A stretch of DNA of 64,000 nucleotides from Ypsolopha sequella (Eukaryota; Arthropoda; Insecta; Lepidoptera; Ypsolophidae): positions 62,001-126,000 of the forward strand of contig CAKOHE010000060.1 in the NCBI GenBank assembly GCA_934047225.1, given 5' to 3'. The translations under genes and the position numbers were made by a program. Below, piece after piece: positions 10,752 through 22,378 of the stretch. The stretch's first letter is position 1, and each line of letters opens with the position of its first letter. Below the pieces are notes generated by a model. It was not told where the DNA came from, did not search any database, and was given only the letters and a program-made list of their open reading frames with translations.

Positions 10752-11835
10752 TTCTAGTATATTATTGAACAGCTTAGTAAGATGCGGGGTAAGCGGTTCA
10801 ATCATCGCTATAATTGTGTCATTTGTTTTCCATCTTCACCAGAACTTTTGTCTTTCTTAAGCTGTGTAATGGCATGTTCTTTTAATCTATTAAGTATAGC
10901 TGGCACTGATTCTTGAGGTGCTTCGTTATCAGAGAAGATTTATATAAGAAGACATATGAGACGCGATCAAAGAAGTATCCACTTCAAAAATTTATTTGTT
11001 GATGATTTTTCCTATTGTCCTATGGTCTATTGTACATAATTCTGCATCACTAATGCCGAATTACAGCCGATACCGTTTCTAAATTATGCCACAGACAGAC
11101 CGAGACTACGCTAAAAAGGTTCATACTTTCAAAGAGAACCCTAAAACAGTAATCTTTTGTTGAAATTCATTCAAAACGCGAAACAATGAAATCTTAATCG
11201 AAAATCAAGGACAGGTATTCATATCACACTGTCACAGCCAAACGCAGAGATAACCCCTTTTCTGACCGACGCCAAATCCTCTATTGTAACCCACCCGGCG
11301 CTCAAAGCTCCATAAGAGTTTCCACATAAGCGCTTCTCAAATAAAAGGATCAAATTATACAAATAAAGGGACAATCACGTTCAAAAGGACATGAAAGAGA
11401 GGTAATCAAACAACTATACGTGTTTATTTCTGGAGTCGCACAGAGGACAAATAGAACGCCCCCGCGCGACCGGGAGCAACTGTCACTAGACAAATACGTG
11501 TATGATTGACTCTCGATATGATATGTGCTCGTGGGTTATAAATGCGCAATCTATTGAAAGGATGAATCGGTTACGCTAAACAGATGCTAGCATTGTGGCG
11601 AGAGTCTTGCAGATTGTGCAATGTTTTCTGATTGGTTGATTAGTTCAAATATCGTAGTGGTAACGCGTGGAACGTGGTCGTAGCCCGTATCGTTACATGG
11701 CCTAGTCTAGAGTCTTAGGTGTCTAAGGGTTTTCTGAAATATGCAGGCTGAACCAATTACGGATTTTAGCATGTGGCCCCCAGGATTAGTCAAGCCACTA
11801 GAAACCAAAGGCGGTCAAATCACTCAAACATTTAT
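10752..11835. other. unassigned, comparatively unique DNA
   Basis: No gene or known repeat recognised. GCGATCAAAGAAGTATCCAC at about 10963 recurs at about 29465, so at least a short dispersed repeat is present. Confidence 0.5.
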
Positions 11836-11900
11836 TTATCAAATTCAAATAGTTTATTTTGTAAAGTATTTGACTACAAACCGTGCATAAGGTCGGTATT
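11836..11900 (-). mobile_element. LINE 3' tail (minus strand)
   Basis: The minus-strand reading ends TTTACAAAATAAACTATTTG followed by AATTTGAT, the same tail as the plus-strand LINE at 33986-34196. Only the tail is seen. Confidence 0.5.
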
Positions 11901-12681
11901 ATAATAGAATATCGGATTATCGGATTCGGGCAATTCTTGATATCTACTTTAATATCCCAGCTAGCAAAGTATCAATAAAAGAAAATTTACCAAGGAGTGC
12001 TATAAATGTGACATAAAAGCAACGCTATTGCTCCTTGTCTCGCGCTGCTATATATTGGTGTTTCAGATCACTATTTAGATGTACAAGCTTTAAAAGCCAA
12101 ATCGTGATAATACGTGATGCCATAAACGTTTATTCAACTGCTTTTAAAAGCACGTATAACACAGCTGTAAAACAGTTCTCACAAAATCGTCTTACACAAA
12201 CTATTCTCTATAACAGGTTTTAATAGTACGCTTTTGTAGCAAAGTTGGGCAGTTGTGGCTTCCAATTCACTGCATTACTGCTGGTGATATATCTGGCACG
12301 CTTGTTACTAGTCCATGATATAAAAGAACACACCACAGCTCATCTGCATATTTTCTATATGCTTGCGCTATTAACATTATAAGGGATCTATAATTACACT
12401 AAAAAGTAGTTAATACACTATAGCAAGGCCCATATAACACCAGTTACATTCTAGATGTTTTTGCTCCCATATAATGCTAAGAAGCCACATAATAACTGAA
12501 AATGATACCTTTATGGAAACCTTCTGTTCTACAAGAGAACTTGCAACATCTTTTTTAAGAAACCCTTCAAGCCTAGTTGTTTTAGAATAAAATGGTATTA
12601 GGTATAGTTCTTGCACTAAAATACAAGGAAAATATTGCTTGGAAAAATCATTCATGGAATTTTTTTCCGTCCACCGCGTCC
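11901..12681. other. unassigned
   Basis: Several short frames on both strands have no recognisable motif. No repeat structure noticed. Confidence 0.5.
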
Positions 12682-12815
12682 ATGTGAAAAGTATTATTTT
12701 CTCCTATTTCGTGCTATCCCGAGGCCCACCGACGCGACGTCGTCATAATGCAGTGCGCGCTGATATGAACTTTATTTCAATATAGTTTCTGTTGATATTT
12801 GTACCGACACATGTT
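12682..12815 (-). mobile_element. diverged fragment of the piggyBac-type MITE
   Basis: On the minus strand the fragment runs GGTACAAATATCAACAGAAA, then AAAGTTCATATCAGCGCGCA, then GAAATAGGAGAAAATAATAC, matching the 5' third of the TTAA MITEs. It lacks both TTAA ends, so it is an old truncated copy. Confidence 0.65.
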
Positions 12816-13129
12816 GTCTCAAGGTCTGCGAGTTGGTACAAAACTGTAAGTAGGTTTAAGGTACTTGTGTAAATAAATAAATGTACAAAAGTCTATTCTT
12901 TTTATCGTCAATATTTACGATTCGAAAACCATTTTGAGGAATTGCTTTCCTTAACCGTTTCTAGTATACATATATTAAAATACAATCAAATCCAAATTTA
13001 CAGTTTAATTATCAAAATATTCAAAATCGGAGCACTCTGCATGATAACGCCACCTAGCGTCGGCTGACTAAATTCTCATTAATTAAGAAAGCCTGGTTCA
13101 TGATTTAAAATACACTTTATTTATATCTT
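12816..13129. other. unassigned AT-rich DNA
   Basis: Nothing assignable seen. Confidence 0.5.
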
Positions 13130-13283
13130 TATGCCAATAGATGTCAGTGGTTTTCTAGCTTCAAATACTTATATGTCATATAATATTTTTCTATTCGCCT
13201 GATGACGACCCCACTGAGGGGTCGAAATATAATGCTTAAATCCATTTAATTAAGTATTTATATTTATGTAAAATAAAGTAAGT
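13130..13283 (+). mobile_element. retroelement 3' end with TAAG tail and hammerhead-like motif
   Basis: The segment ends GTAAAATAAAGTAAGTAAG, a polyadenylation-like site plus a TAAG tail. At 13199-13227 it contains CTGATGA, a perfect 6-bp stem GACCCC/GGGGTC closed by a 5-base loop, then GAAA. That resembles the hammerhead ribozyme core, but one extra base follows CTGATGA and the cleavage arm is not identified. A similar motif is at 57884. Confidence 0.5.
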
Positions 13284-13484
13284 AAGTAAGTAAATCGTTT
13301 ATTTGTGAGAATTCGGGTTTACAATGGATGTAACATATAATTACAGTCCCAACAAATTCAACCATGTCATGGCGTACAAATATTTGGTTGTATATTTAAA
13401 TCATGCACTAACAAAAAACAAATTGAGAATAATTATAAATATTATAAAACATATATGTCAATTAAATAAGAACAAATGTCAATA
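13284..13484. other. possible LINE tail on the minus strand
   Basis: Directly abutting the TAAG tail, the minus-strand reading ends CACAAATAAACGATTTACTT, suggesting a second LINE fragment tail-to-tail with the first. The remainder is AT-rich. Confidence 0.35.
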
Positions 13485-13799
13485 TATAAGGTCTTTCAAT
13501 TTAAATTGAAAGTATTTTAGGAGGTAACACTAATCAAAGTCTTCTTGTACGAGTTCCACTATTTTATTTCTTTAATTATTGCGACTAGTTTCGTCTATTT
13601 GACATCGTCGGGCTGATTGGAATAGGTTAATAGTATATTTAATATAGGTTAATAGTAATAATTAAGTAATAAAAAGTTTGTATGGACCAGTGAAGAAAAA
13701 GTTCGCGCAAGAAAAAGTACTTTGCAGTGGAATGTGATGTATTAACGATACTGAATCACCTCCAAAATTACTTTAAATTGAAATTGAAAGACCTTATAT
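13485..13799. mobile_element. foldback MITE
   Basis: The left arm is TATAAGGTCTTTCAATTTAA and continues to TTTTAGGAGGT. The right arm begins ACCTCCAAAATTACTTTAAA and ends GAAAGACCTTATA. The arms are about 45 bp and no coding sequence is present. Confidence 0.65.
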
Positions 13800-13929
13800 A
13801 ATATGTAAAAAAAAAAAACTTGAAGTTGGAACAAAACAATCGTAGGAATATCAAACTAGTTACAATGCAAAAATGTCTGTAGTAATGACCGATGGTACCG
13901 GAACAACACTTCTGCCGACTTCTTTCAAA

Positions 13930-14020
13930 AAAAAGACAAAAAGACAAAAATATTTATTTCTCAAAGCACAATATTCACACAGATTTACAAAAATACCCAC
14001 TTTAGAAACACAAAAAGAGT
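13930..14020 (-). mobile_element. nested LINE 3' tail
   Basis: The minus-strand reading GCTTTGAGAAATAAATATTT followed by TTGTCTTTTTGTCTTTT is a polyadenylation-like site plus a short-repeat tail, placed inside the foldback element at 13883-14326. Confidence 0.45.
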
Positions 14021-14181
14021 AAGTTTAGTGTACAGTATTGCGACAGACTATTGAATTATTACTTAAAAAAAATATTGTAACATTTGAGCGAGAGGTACAT
14101 AATAATTGATATAACAGCAGACCCCGCACTAAGTCTAACTTGTCTACGCGGAGTCTAAAACCTTCATGTCTTGTTTCTTCC

Positions 14182-14284
14182 TGAAACATTATGTTATCTA
14201 GAAGTCGGCGCTCCCATATTGGTTTTTATGTTGCTATATCGTAGGGATTGCGCCAACTTCTAGATAACACAATGTTTCAGGAAG
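14182..14284. repeat. inverted repeat (hairpin)
   Basis: CTTCCTGAAACATTATGTTA with TCTAGAAGTCGGCGC pairs with GCGCCAACTTCTAGATAACA and CAATGTTTCAGGAAG, giving arms of about 35 bp and a loop of about 33 bp. Confidence 0.7.
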
Positions 14285-14354
14285 AAAAAGTCGGCAGAAG
14301 TGTTGTTTCGTTATCATCGGTCATTATACAATTATTTTTAACTTGTTAGGCAAT

Positions 14355-14516
14355 GGTATCGATTCGGCATAACACGTCTTAACTTATTTTGACAGGACTA
14401 ACCTTATTTTAAGCGTCCTGTCTTTTTCTTTCTTTATCGAAAAGACAAGGACAGAACGCTTAAATTTAGTTTAGTCCTGTAAAATAAGTTAAAATGTGCT
14501 TCACCGAATCGGTACC
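14355..14516. mobile_element. foldback MITE
   Basis: GGTATCGATTCGG at the left pairs with CCGAATCGGTACC at the right. The arms also share AACTTATTTTGACAGGACTAA and an AAGCGTCCTGTC block. One arm alone recurs at 7848-7912. Confidence 0.65.
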
Positions 14517-14597
14517 ACCGACTGTTGTTATATTTGAAGTCAGTTACTACATTTTTGTTAAAAGATTTTTTAATTTACATTTTTTAGTGTTGGCAGG

Positions 14598-15071
14598 TTA
14601 AGGCGATTACCATCGCCAAATTAGCAGCTCGATATTTGTCAGTACGAATATCAACGGAAACGACATTGAAATAACGTTCATATCAGCGCGCAATGCATAG
14701 TGGTTGTTACGACTCTCGCTGCGTCCTTGAAAGAGCGAAATAGGAGAAAATTATACCTTACACATGGACGTGATTGTTCGATTGAATAATCCTATGTTAT
14801 GTTTATAGCTATCAAGTTTATCTATTTATCAAAGCATAAATGAATTAAATCGGCCAAGCCACTTAGGAGCAGTAGGAAATTCAAGCCAAAAAACACCATT
14901 TAGTTAATACATTTTTTCATGTAGAAGTTTTGGTGGTATTAAATAGAAAAATGTTGCATATCTTGTCTAAGAGCTGATTATTCATAATACATTTTTTCAT
15001 TATTTTTGTTTTGGCCGTAAAAGAGGAGTAGGCTTTAGAAAGTACCCATTTGGCAATAGTAAGGGCCTTAA
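14598..15071 (+). mobile_element. piggyBac-type MITE, copy 3
   Basis: 474 bp bounded by TTAA on both sides. Same termini as copy 1, with scattered substitutions such as ATAGTGGTTG for ATAGTGGCTG. Confidence 0.85.
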
Positions 15072-15981
15072 ATTGTGAAATATGGGTAGATATTGCAAAC
15101 GCGCTGTTGGTTTGTAACAAAGTTCAATGACTACTTCAATGACTACTATCAGCACCATAACACAAAGCTATTGCCGCAAATAGATGCAAATAAATATAGC
15201 TAAACTATGTATTTTTACAATCAGTTGTTTACTACCTACAATTTGATGCCCATATTTTAATTTTATTAAATATATTTTACTTTTTTTTATATTTTTCATT
15301 TGCGCTCAATTTTTTTTAATCGCTATAGTTTTCCTGTAATTGGCCAGTTATGATCTATAATCGTCATTTTTTTCATATTTTTCGGTTTACCAGTTTCGGA
15401 GATAAGGGGCCATATTTTTACATATACATATGTTTGTGTTTTTTTTAAAGATTTCCCGAAACCAGTGCCAGCTAATATAGTAAAAGTATATATTTTTACA
15501 ATCAGCTTTTTAATATCTACAATTTAATACCCATATTGTATTTTTAGAATAATAATTTTAATTTTTATAACTTTTTGTTGGACATATTTTGAACAATTTC
15601 AAAATTTTAATATATTTTTACACGGTTATATGTGGGCAAATTAATTCTATTTTTGTGCAAAATTTCATGTCTTTATCTTTAATGGTGCTAAAGTTGTGAG
15701 GGTGTGACATACAGACGAACAGACAATGGAGTCTCACCATGAAGGTTTCTTTTGTACCTTTTAGGTACGGAACCCTAATAAAATAAACTATTACGAATAC
15801 GAATTCCCTACAAAATAAATTGTGGTACAAACTAGGTCGCTTGTGATAAAAAAATCCATAAAGATTGTACCCAGTTGCTCTAGTTTTTTTTGTAGTTTAT
15901 CTGTAAAAAATGTTTTTCCTTCTCATGTAATAATAATAATATTATTTGCCACTAATGATACAATTTACATAACAAATTATA
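15072..15981. other. unassigned; lepidopteran dispersed repeat
   Basis: Two related AT-rich blocks at about 15215 and 15505 both contain ACAATCAG, CTACAATTT and CCCATATT. The segment ends near 15778 in TTTTAGGTACGGAACCCTAA, preceded by ACAGACGAACAGACAATGGA, a very common moth repeat. Probably decayed mobile DNA; class not assigned. Confidence 0.45.
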
Positions 15982-16246
15982 TACAAGGTGACTTTTTGAT
16001 CATCGTCCAAATTCATACTGGAGGCTTGATAAGTAATCAGTATCTTGGATTAGTAACAATTTTTGTGAAATTCGTAAAATGAAATTTCAGCTTCCCATAT
16101 AAATTTAGTTCCAGTCCCGAGTGAATCACTAAGGGAGTCGAAATTTCATGTTACGAATTTTACCAAAATTGTTATTGATGCATGATACCGATCACTTACC
16201 AAGCCACCAGTATGAATTTGGACGATGATCAAAAAGTCACCTTGTA
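15982..16246. mobile_element. Tc1/mariner-type MITE, copy A
   Basis: 265 bp with ends TACAAGGTGACTTTTTGATC and GATCAAAAAGTCACCTTGTA, arms of about 65 bp, flanked by TA on both sides. A second copy is at 60074-60339 and a short terminal fragment at 23763. Confidence 0.8.
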
Positions 16247-16705
16247 TATAGAGTGACAAATTGGTCTAAGACTTGGCCTATGACTAATTGCAACATACAA
16301 AAAACCGCCGATTTTCAGCTTAGTCTTTTATCTACAGGAACAAGAAAAATAAATAGGTAATAAATAACAAAGGAGTAGGAGAAATTAAACCTATATATAG
16401 AAAATGAAGTTACAACATAAAATACTAAGGAACATTATACAAAATAGATTCAAGACAGTTAAAAAAATAAATAATCAACCAAACATATTACTACACCATA
16501 GCCTACCACACACCTAGGATTGCATAGAAAGCTTGTTGTTGCCGATATGCATGGGTGCATCCCATCTTAAATTATAGTACATTTCATTACGAGTGCGGAA
16601 AGCCTGTCATTGCAAAGAGTTCCGACAAATGTCTACCCGAGCCGAGGCGCAGCCGAAGGTGAGGGTTGACAGTCGGAACAAGTTGCAATGACGGTTCCGC
16701 ACGTG
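16247..16705. other. unassigned
   Basis: No gene recognised. GTCATTGCAAAGAGTTCCG and CGGAACAAGTTGCAATGAC (about 16607-16692) form a weak inverted repeat around a GC-rich core, probably a small MITE remnant. Confidence 0.4.
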
Positions 16706-17445
16706 TACTGAACAACTATTTTTAATACAGTTGCGAAAAAATGAAGCAATTTAATAAAATAATAAAACACAATAAACTCAACTAACTAATCATTTGTTTC
16801 TTTAACTATTTGCTATTTTCTCTTCTCTCCACGCAATAAATTCGTCGTATGTAGATATTTAGCGACTTTTTGACTTTTCCGATAAAATGTTCTCCGAAGC
16901 ATTTTGTGCAATTATACTGAGTTCCGGTGGTGTTAATTCAAATAAAATATCGTCGAAATTACTCATTTTGTGCAACAAACAACTAAACTCGCAAAGAAAA
17001 TTTTTGGAAAATGGCGCCAACCGTAAAAGAATATAAGCAGCAGAGATTTTTTTTTGTTTTCTTCACCCATTCTGGGTAGGCAAAGGGAACTATGCCCATA
17101 CAGCCAAGTCTTCAGTAGAATTTTTTGAAAATGAAATTTAATGAGATGAAATGAAATGAAACCTAACCTAACTCATTGAATCAAATCTTTAAATCTGATA
17201 TTGAAACAAATTAGTAGCTTCTTTTTAGAAATATTTGCATGAATCATAAAAACTTCTATGATTTTTTTTTTGTAAAAACTTCGTGGTTGGTTTTTTCTTT
17301 TTAATAGACATTATTTTGACAGTTGGGAAAGAGAACGCACGAGTTCGGAAAAGGTAAAGAAAAAGCTCGAGTATGTAATAGCCCACATCCCGAACGCTAT
17401 ACGTCTCTGCAATACGCCACTTTTTGAGCAACTGTATTAAAAAAA
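16706..17445. mobile_element. possible TIR element of 740 bp
   Basis: TTTTTAATACAGTTGC at the left pairs with GCAACTGTATTAAAAAA at the right over about 30 imperfect bases. The interior holds no recognised gene; a block at 17062-17105 repeats the sequence near 3345 in inverse orientation. Borders are tentative. Confidence 0.4.
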
Positions 17446-17451
17446 CATTTA

Positions 17452-17588
17452 CGGTGTTACCACAAAACGGTGTTTAACTTTAGACAGCGTTTAAATCTTG
17501 CTGTCACTCTTTTACAATATGAAAAAAAAGGTGACAACGACAGATTTAAAGACTGTCTAAAGGTAAACACCGTTTTGTAGTAACACCG
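17452..17588. mobile_element. PIF/Harbinger-like MITE
   Basis: A compact 137-bp element with CGGTGTTACCACAAAACGGT at the left, ACCGTTTTGTAGTAACACCG at the right and arms of about 55 bp. The flanking trinucleotides are TTA on both sides, the duplication typical of PIF/Harbinger. Confidence 0.65.
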
Positions 17589-17591
17589 TTA

Positions 17592-17789
17592 GAGTTCATA
17601 AAGCATATACACTATGACTTTAAACTGAACCTCAATAATTTTAGGTTGTATTATTTATTAAACATTTATAGAACACACTTTGACTTTATGAACGAGTAAT
17701 ATTTGTTATACTAATGTCATGCAAAGACTATATTATGTTTAATGGTCATAGATAAAGTATTTAAATGTAACTGTAACTGAAATTTAGCA
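17592..17789. other. unassigned
   Basis: GTTCATAAAG near 17595 and CTTTATGAAC near 17690 form a short inverted repeat. Nothing more is supported. Confidence 0.4.
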
Positions 17790-18661
17790 AAGAGATAAAT
17801 ACCATGGTAGTTATAATGAGCGGTTTTCGAGATTGACCTTGATCAAGCTTTCACAGGTAAACATAGATGGCGTTACCCTGCTTTCAAGTGTCAAAAAACA
17901 AAGATTATTTTTTAATCTGTGGGCAGCAATATTTTGGGGGCTAAAAAATTTCAAGTCAAGTGTCAAACCCAACAACATCCTTCTCTTATTTTGTTGTGTT
18001 TATATGGTGTTGTTTTCTACTTGGTGCTTCATTCAACTTTCAACATGGTCACCCCATACATTGTGGCTAATTGTAAAAATATATGAACATACAGTTCCCC
18101 TAAGAATTCATTACGGAAAGAACAATGGATCTTAGCAATAATACATGTGAGGCATGGATTATATCAAAAGAATCTAGTGTTGCCCGAAACACATTTATTG
18201 ACACTTTTAGTACAGGCTGCGCCATCTATCGAGTCGTTCGGTATTACTTTTTCTTTTTTAATTTGACTTTGAAAACCCCCATAGCCTCCTTTATAAAGAA
18301 GGCTGTGAAACCCCTCATTACATACGGCTTGAACACTTACATGTGATTGTTGTTGTCTATATGGCAACCCTTTCACATATGAGTGTTAAACCCATGTCAG
18401 CTCATGCGAGTTTTAATAACACCATGGTGATAAATAAAGTACACCATTTTGTAAGATTATAATTTATCATTAAAGCTGATTCCGAAGGCTTTAATTTTAG
18501 TTTAAATAGTCCTTAGGTTTTAGGAACAGAAGTTAAATTACTTTGGAAAATTACAAGTTTTGACAGCACTGTAACTAAAATTAAAGCCTTCAAAATCGGC
18601 TTTATTATCACCTTTATATGGGTTAAGTAGGAACTACCATGGTAAATAACGATTTCTCTGC
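17790..18661. mobile_element. possible TIR element containing a smaller MITE
   Basis: AAGAGATAAATACCATGGTA at the left and ACTACCATGGTAAATAACGA followed by TTTCTCTGC at the right are imperfect inverted repeats. The short open frames inside have no recognisable domain. A clean MITE is nested at 18473. Confidence 0.4.
18473..18602. mobile_element. short TA-flanked MITE (27381 TIR family)
   Basis: A 130-bp element with AAGCTGATTCCGAAGGCTTT at the left and AAAGCCTTCAAAATCGGCTT at the right, flanked by TA. It has the same TIRs as the 1.97-kb composite at 27381-29350, so it is the empty form of that family. Confidence 0.75.
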
Positions 18662-19338
18662 TGTTAATTAAATCGGATAACTTAGTCAAAAAAAAAATCT
18701 ACAGTACTCCCTCCTTTTACGAGGTTTCACTATAACGCAAATTTCAAATCTTGCACTAACATGCCCTGCTTAGCGAGATTGGTCTATTAAATTAAGGTAA
18801 CTTACTTACAATAGAGATGAAAAAAGAAATCGTATCCCCGGTCCCCTCCGGGGGCTCAGGGCACGATTCAGAACGTCTGTTGGATACGGACGAGGAATCG
18901 TGCCTTGGGTCCTCGGTGGGCTCCCGCAACGGACGTCCCAGCCTCCTCCCGCCCCTTGATCGAAAAACCCCTAGAGTAGCAATGGACTTGGCCACCAAAC
19001 AGGCAAACCAGCTGCTCCAGAAGGGTAAGGAGGCATTGGAGGCGGCGGAAAACATGAAGCGGGAGTGTAAAGCCGTGGCCCTCGACTCCCTCGAGCATCT
19101 CTATGAGACAGTCCTCTCCCTGTCCGACTCACGAGCTCGACAGATAAACGCCTTGGAGCGGGAGCGTTCCAGGAACGCGATTGAACTTGTGCGTGTGGAG
19201 CGCTCCCATACCAAGGCTTTAAACGAGCTACACAGCTCTCATGCTGTCGAGCTCCGAGCGGCTAGGGCCGACATCTCCACTACAATTGCAGAATCACAAG
19301 CCGTAAGGCTGTGGCTGGGTGTGGAGATGGACGGCCCG

Positions 19339-19813
19339 TTAAGGCGATTACCGTTGCCAAATTAGCAGCTCGATGTTTGTCTGTATGAATATCGACGGAA
19401 ACGACATTGAAATAACGTTCAAATCAGTGCACAATGCGTGGTGGCTGTTACGACGCTCGCTGCGTCCTTGAAAGGGCAAAATAGGAGAAAATAATACTTT
19501 TCACATGAGCGTCATTATTCGATTGAATAATTCTATGTTATATTTATAGCTATCAAGTTTATCTATTTATCAAAGCATAAATGAATTAAATCACCCAAGC
19601 CGCTTAGGAGCAGTAGGAAATTCAAGCCAAAAAAACACCATTCAATTGAAACAATTTTTCATATAGAAGTTTTGGTGGTACGAAAAAGAAAAATGTTGCA
19701 TATGTTGTCCTAGAGTTGATAATCCATAATACATTTTTTCAATATTTTTGGTTTGGCCATAAAAGTGGAGTAGGCTTTAGAAAGTACCCATTTGGCGATA
19801 ATAAGGGCCTTAA
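19339..19813 (+). mobile_element. piggyBac-type MITE, copy 4 (inside R1 ORF1)
   Basis: 475 bp with TTAA at both ends. It belongs to a second subfamily with copy 5, sharing AAATCAGTGCACAATGCGTG where copies 1-3 have ATATCAGCGCGCAATGCATA. It splits the R1-like ORF1. Confidence 0.85.
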
Positions 19814-19930
19814 AGGCGATCGAGTCGATCAGGGAGAGCGTCCACCAGCTGACAAAAGCGGCGGCCCCGAGGTTACAGCTACAAGATCAAGCTGAACCAA
19901 CACTAAAGCCCGAACCAGCTCTTATTATAG

Positions 19931-20177
19931 GTAGTGGGAGGTAGGTGCGGGTGTCCTATCAGCCATCACTGGACGACACTACACGTCAAATAATGTTTAA
20001 TGATCAAAATTGTTTTACACTGATTTTTTATGAGTTTTAATTTTATTGACATTTTATTTTATTTTATTTACATACTGTTTGTGACATTTTTGTATTTTTC
20101 TGTGTAATATGATGTTGTGTTTTTTTTTTTATGGAACCTAGTTCTGAAATAAACGTTTTTTTTTTTTTTTTTATTTA
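19931..20177 (+). mobile_element. 5'-truncated LINE insertion with target duplication
   Basis: 247 bp ending CTGAAATAAACG then a run of T and TTATTTA, flanked by identical TTATTATAG at 19922-19930 and 20178-20186. That is the structure left by target-primed reverse transcription. It interrupts the R1-like ORF1 a second time. Confidence 0.75.
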
Positions 20178-20965
20178 TTATTATAGAGCTGGAAAAACTT
20201 TCGGGCCGGGTCGCCGCCGTCTCCGGTCAACTCGACTCGCTTAGACGTCAGCTGGTGGAATCCGAGGCGAGGGCCGAAGCCAGAAGCCTAGTGTGCAGGT
20301 CTGCCGAGATACCGGTAACCATAGATCCCCGGCTCGATGCAATAAGCGAGGGCCTGGAAAAGATGAGGGCAGCGGTCGAAGACCTCCAGTCGAGACCGCT
20401 GTGCCAGGCCCAGCCAGTGGCGGGGGTGAGCGATGACAGCATGAGGAAGATACTCGAACCCGTGCTGGGGAATTTGCAAGTAGTGGGCTCTGACGTGAGG
20501 GCTTTGGGTAAGGCGGTAGAGGAGAATAGATCCGAGCCGCCGAACCTTAACATAGAATTAGCCCTCTCCGCGGTCACAGACGCCGTCACGGGCCTACGAA
20601 GCGATGTCCTCAGCCGGGAACCTCGCAGTGCTGCACCGCTCACCTACACCCAGGCATTTAAAAAGCCGGGGCAAGACAGACCGGCGCACTCTGTGATTGT
20701 TTCATCAACGGACTCTACCCTCTCAGGGGAAGAGGGGTTGTGAAGCATTTGGAGAGGGCGCTGGACCTGAAGACTACCGGTATCAGGGTAGATCGCTGCA
20801 GAAAAGCAGCAAACAGGAGGGTAGTTCTCAGCTGCAGCAGGAAAGAGGATGCGGAGAATATCTCCAAAACTCTTGGTGCAGGTGGCAGCGGATTTGAGGC
20901 GAGAGCGGCTCTAAATAAATTGCCGTTAGTCCGCATCCGCAACGTCTTGTCAGACAAAAGTGACA

Positions 20966-21354
20966 AAGAGGCTATGTTTCCGCTCGAACAATATCATACG
21001 CTTTGTTGTTTTTAATACAAAAGAAATAAGAAGAAAACGGGTAATTTACGGTGTAAAAATGTGCGAATTGCAAATCGCTGACATTTCGTTTCAGGTTAGT
21101 ATTTTGGAAGGAAATATATTCATGAACCTATAAAAATACTGTCTTAATCAGAATAACAGCATAATTTGGTTGAAATATGGTCGAATTGCAAATCATTTTG
21201 GTATTACGTTTGTATGGATAATTAATTTTGCACCGGCCTCTTAAGTATACTAATAACATAAATAGGTATGGCTTGACAACACGACATAGATAAAATATGT
21301 ATTGGAACTATTTATAAAAAACTATTTACAGTCGAGCTTCGATTTCGATAATGA
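20966..21354. other. unassigned
   Basis: After the truncation point of the R1-like ORF1 nothing is recognised. GAATTGCAAATC occurs twice (about 21064 and 21183). Confidence 0.5.
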
Positions 21355-21356
21355 GG

Positions 21357-21412
<56 letters not shown>

Positions 21413-21455
21413 CTGGTGATGGTGATGGTGATGGTGATGATGATGGTGATGAGGG
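21355..21455 (+). repeat. (GAT)n microsatellite
   Basis: About 100 bp of GAT and GGTGAT repeats. It may have seeded from an RTE-type LINE tail, whose ends in this window are also GATG-rich, but no LINE body adjoins it. Confidence 0.9.
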
Positions 21456-22378
21456 GGTAGGTAATCTGGGTCATCAATGCTGTTTATTGAGGCCATCTCC
21501 GATTTTTAAAATGTTATACAATTAACTGGTCACACATTTCAGCAAAGGAGGACAATGCTATTAAAACCTTTACACGTACAACAGTACAGTTATCCGTCCG
21601 TCTGTCTGTCTGTCCACACGATTATAGCAACAATAGCAACGCGAATCGTTTCGAAATACGAAAGTTGTATGTTTTGTGAATGTTGTGCGCGCGCATGGGT
21701 AAGTATATAACTAATAATAGGTCTTTGCATATGAAATTGCTGAAATTTTCTTACAGATTCATGAGTTCATAATTCACTTAGATTAAATTATGTTAAGGTG
21801 TGTTAATTCGAAAACCATTTCGTGATTTAGGTTTAATAAGCCGTATTTTAGAACTTGTGGTCTAAAAAAACCTCATGATGATGAATATTTTTACGAAAAA
21901 GCTGCATTTGCCTTTATGTGACGTTACTTGAAAAATGGCTGTTTAGAAATGTGTCCTTTGCTATCAAGATAAATTTATAAAATAATAAATATTAGAAATA
22001 ATAATTATATTAATTTATATTATATAATAATTTGCTTCGGACTGATTTGACAGCTGGATAACAGACGAGTGGACAGACAGAGACATACCACTTTTTTATA
22101 TAAGCAATCACACATCACAATCAGTATATTGTCTTAAGTTCTCAAGTGACGTCATACCGGACAAATCTTTAAAAAAATCATAGAAAATAATGGTTAATTT
22201 ATACAACAACAACAACTATTTCCTCAAATGACGTAAATTTTCTGAAAAAAATTAAATAAAAATATCTTTTAGGATGTAATGGGAGTTCCTATAATTCAAT
22301 AGCTACTTCAATGATTTGTTTTTTGTTTGAAAGTTAATTTCAAGGTTTTACATTTACGTATTAAATTTTTATATTAAT
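21456..22378. other. unassigned AT-rich DNA
   Basis: Includes a short CCGTCTGTCTGTCTGTCC run near 21597. No gene recognised. Confidence 0.5.

Larger units (their letters stand above)
13883..14326. mobile_element. foldback element carrying a LINE tail
   Basis: Termini TAATGACCGATG and CATCGGTCATTA pair over about 44 bp, including AACAACACTTCTGCCGACTT. Inside are a minus-strand LINE tail (about 13930-14020) and a second perfect-looking hairpin (14182-14284). Confidence 0.65.
18817..20965 (+). pseudogene. R1-clade LINE ORF1 (gag-like), broken
   Basis: Remnant of the first ORF of an R1-type non-LTR retrotransposon, whose product would bind element RNA. The N-terminus (18817-18960) is Ser/acidic-rich. 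A long charged, Ala/Leu/Glu-rich stretch follows (KQANQLLQKGKEALEAAENM and on), probably a coiled coil. Coding resumes after a TTAA MITE (19339-19813) and again after a LINE tail (19931-20177). The C-terminal part has GIRVDRCRKAANRRVVLSC and RIRNVLSDK, the conserved block that in R1/TRAS-type ORF1 precedes the CCHC zinc knuckles. The knuckles and the whole of ORF2 are missing. A one-base shift near 20740 separates the last part. Excising either insertion keeps the flanking frame open, so the ORF was intact when they landed. The GC-rich coding composition stands out from the AT-rich surroundings. Clade assignment rests on that motif. Confidence 0.7.
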
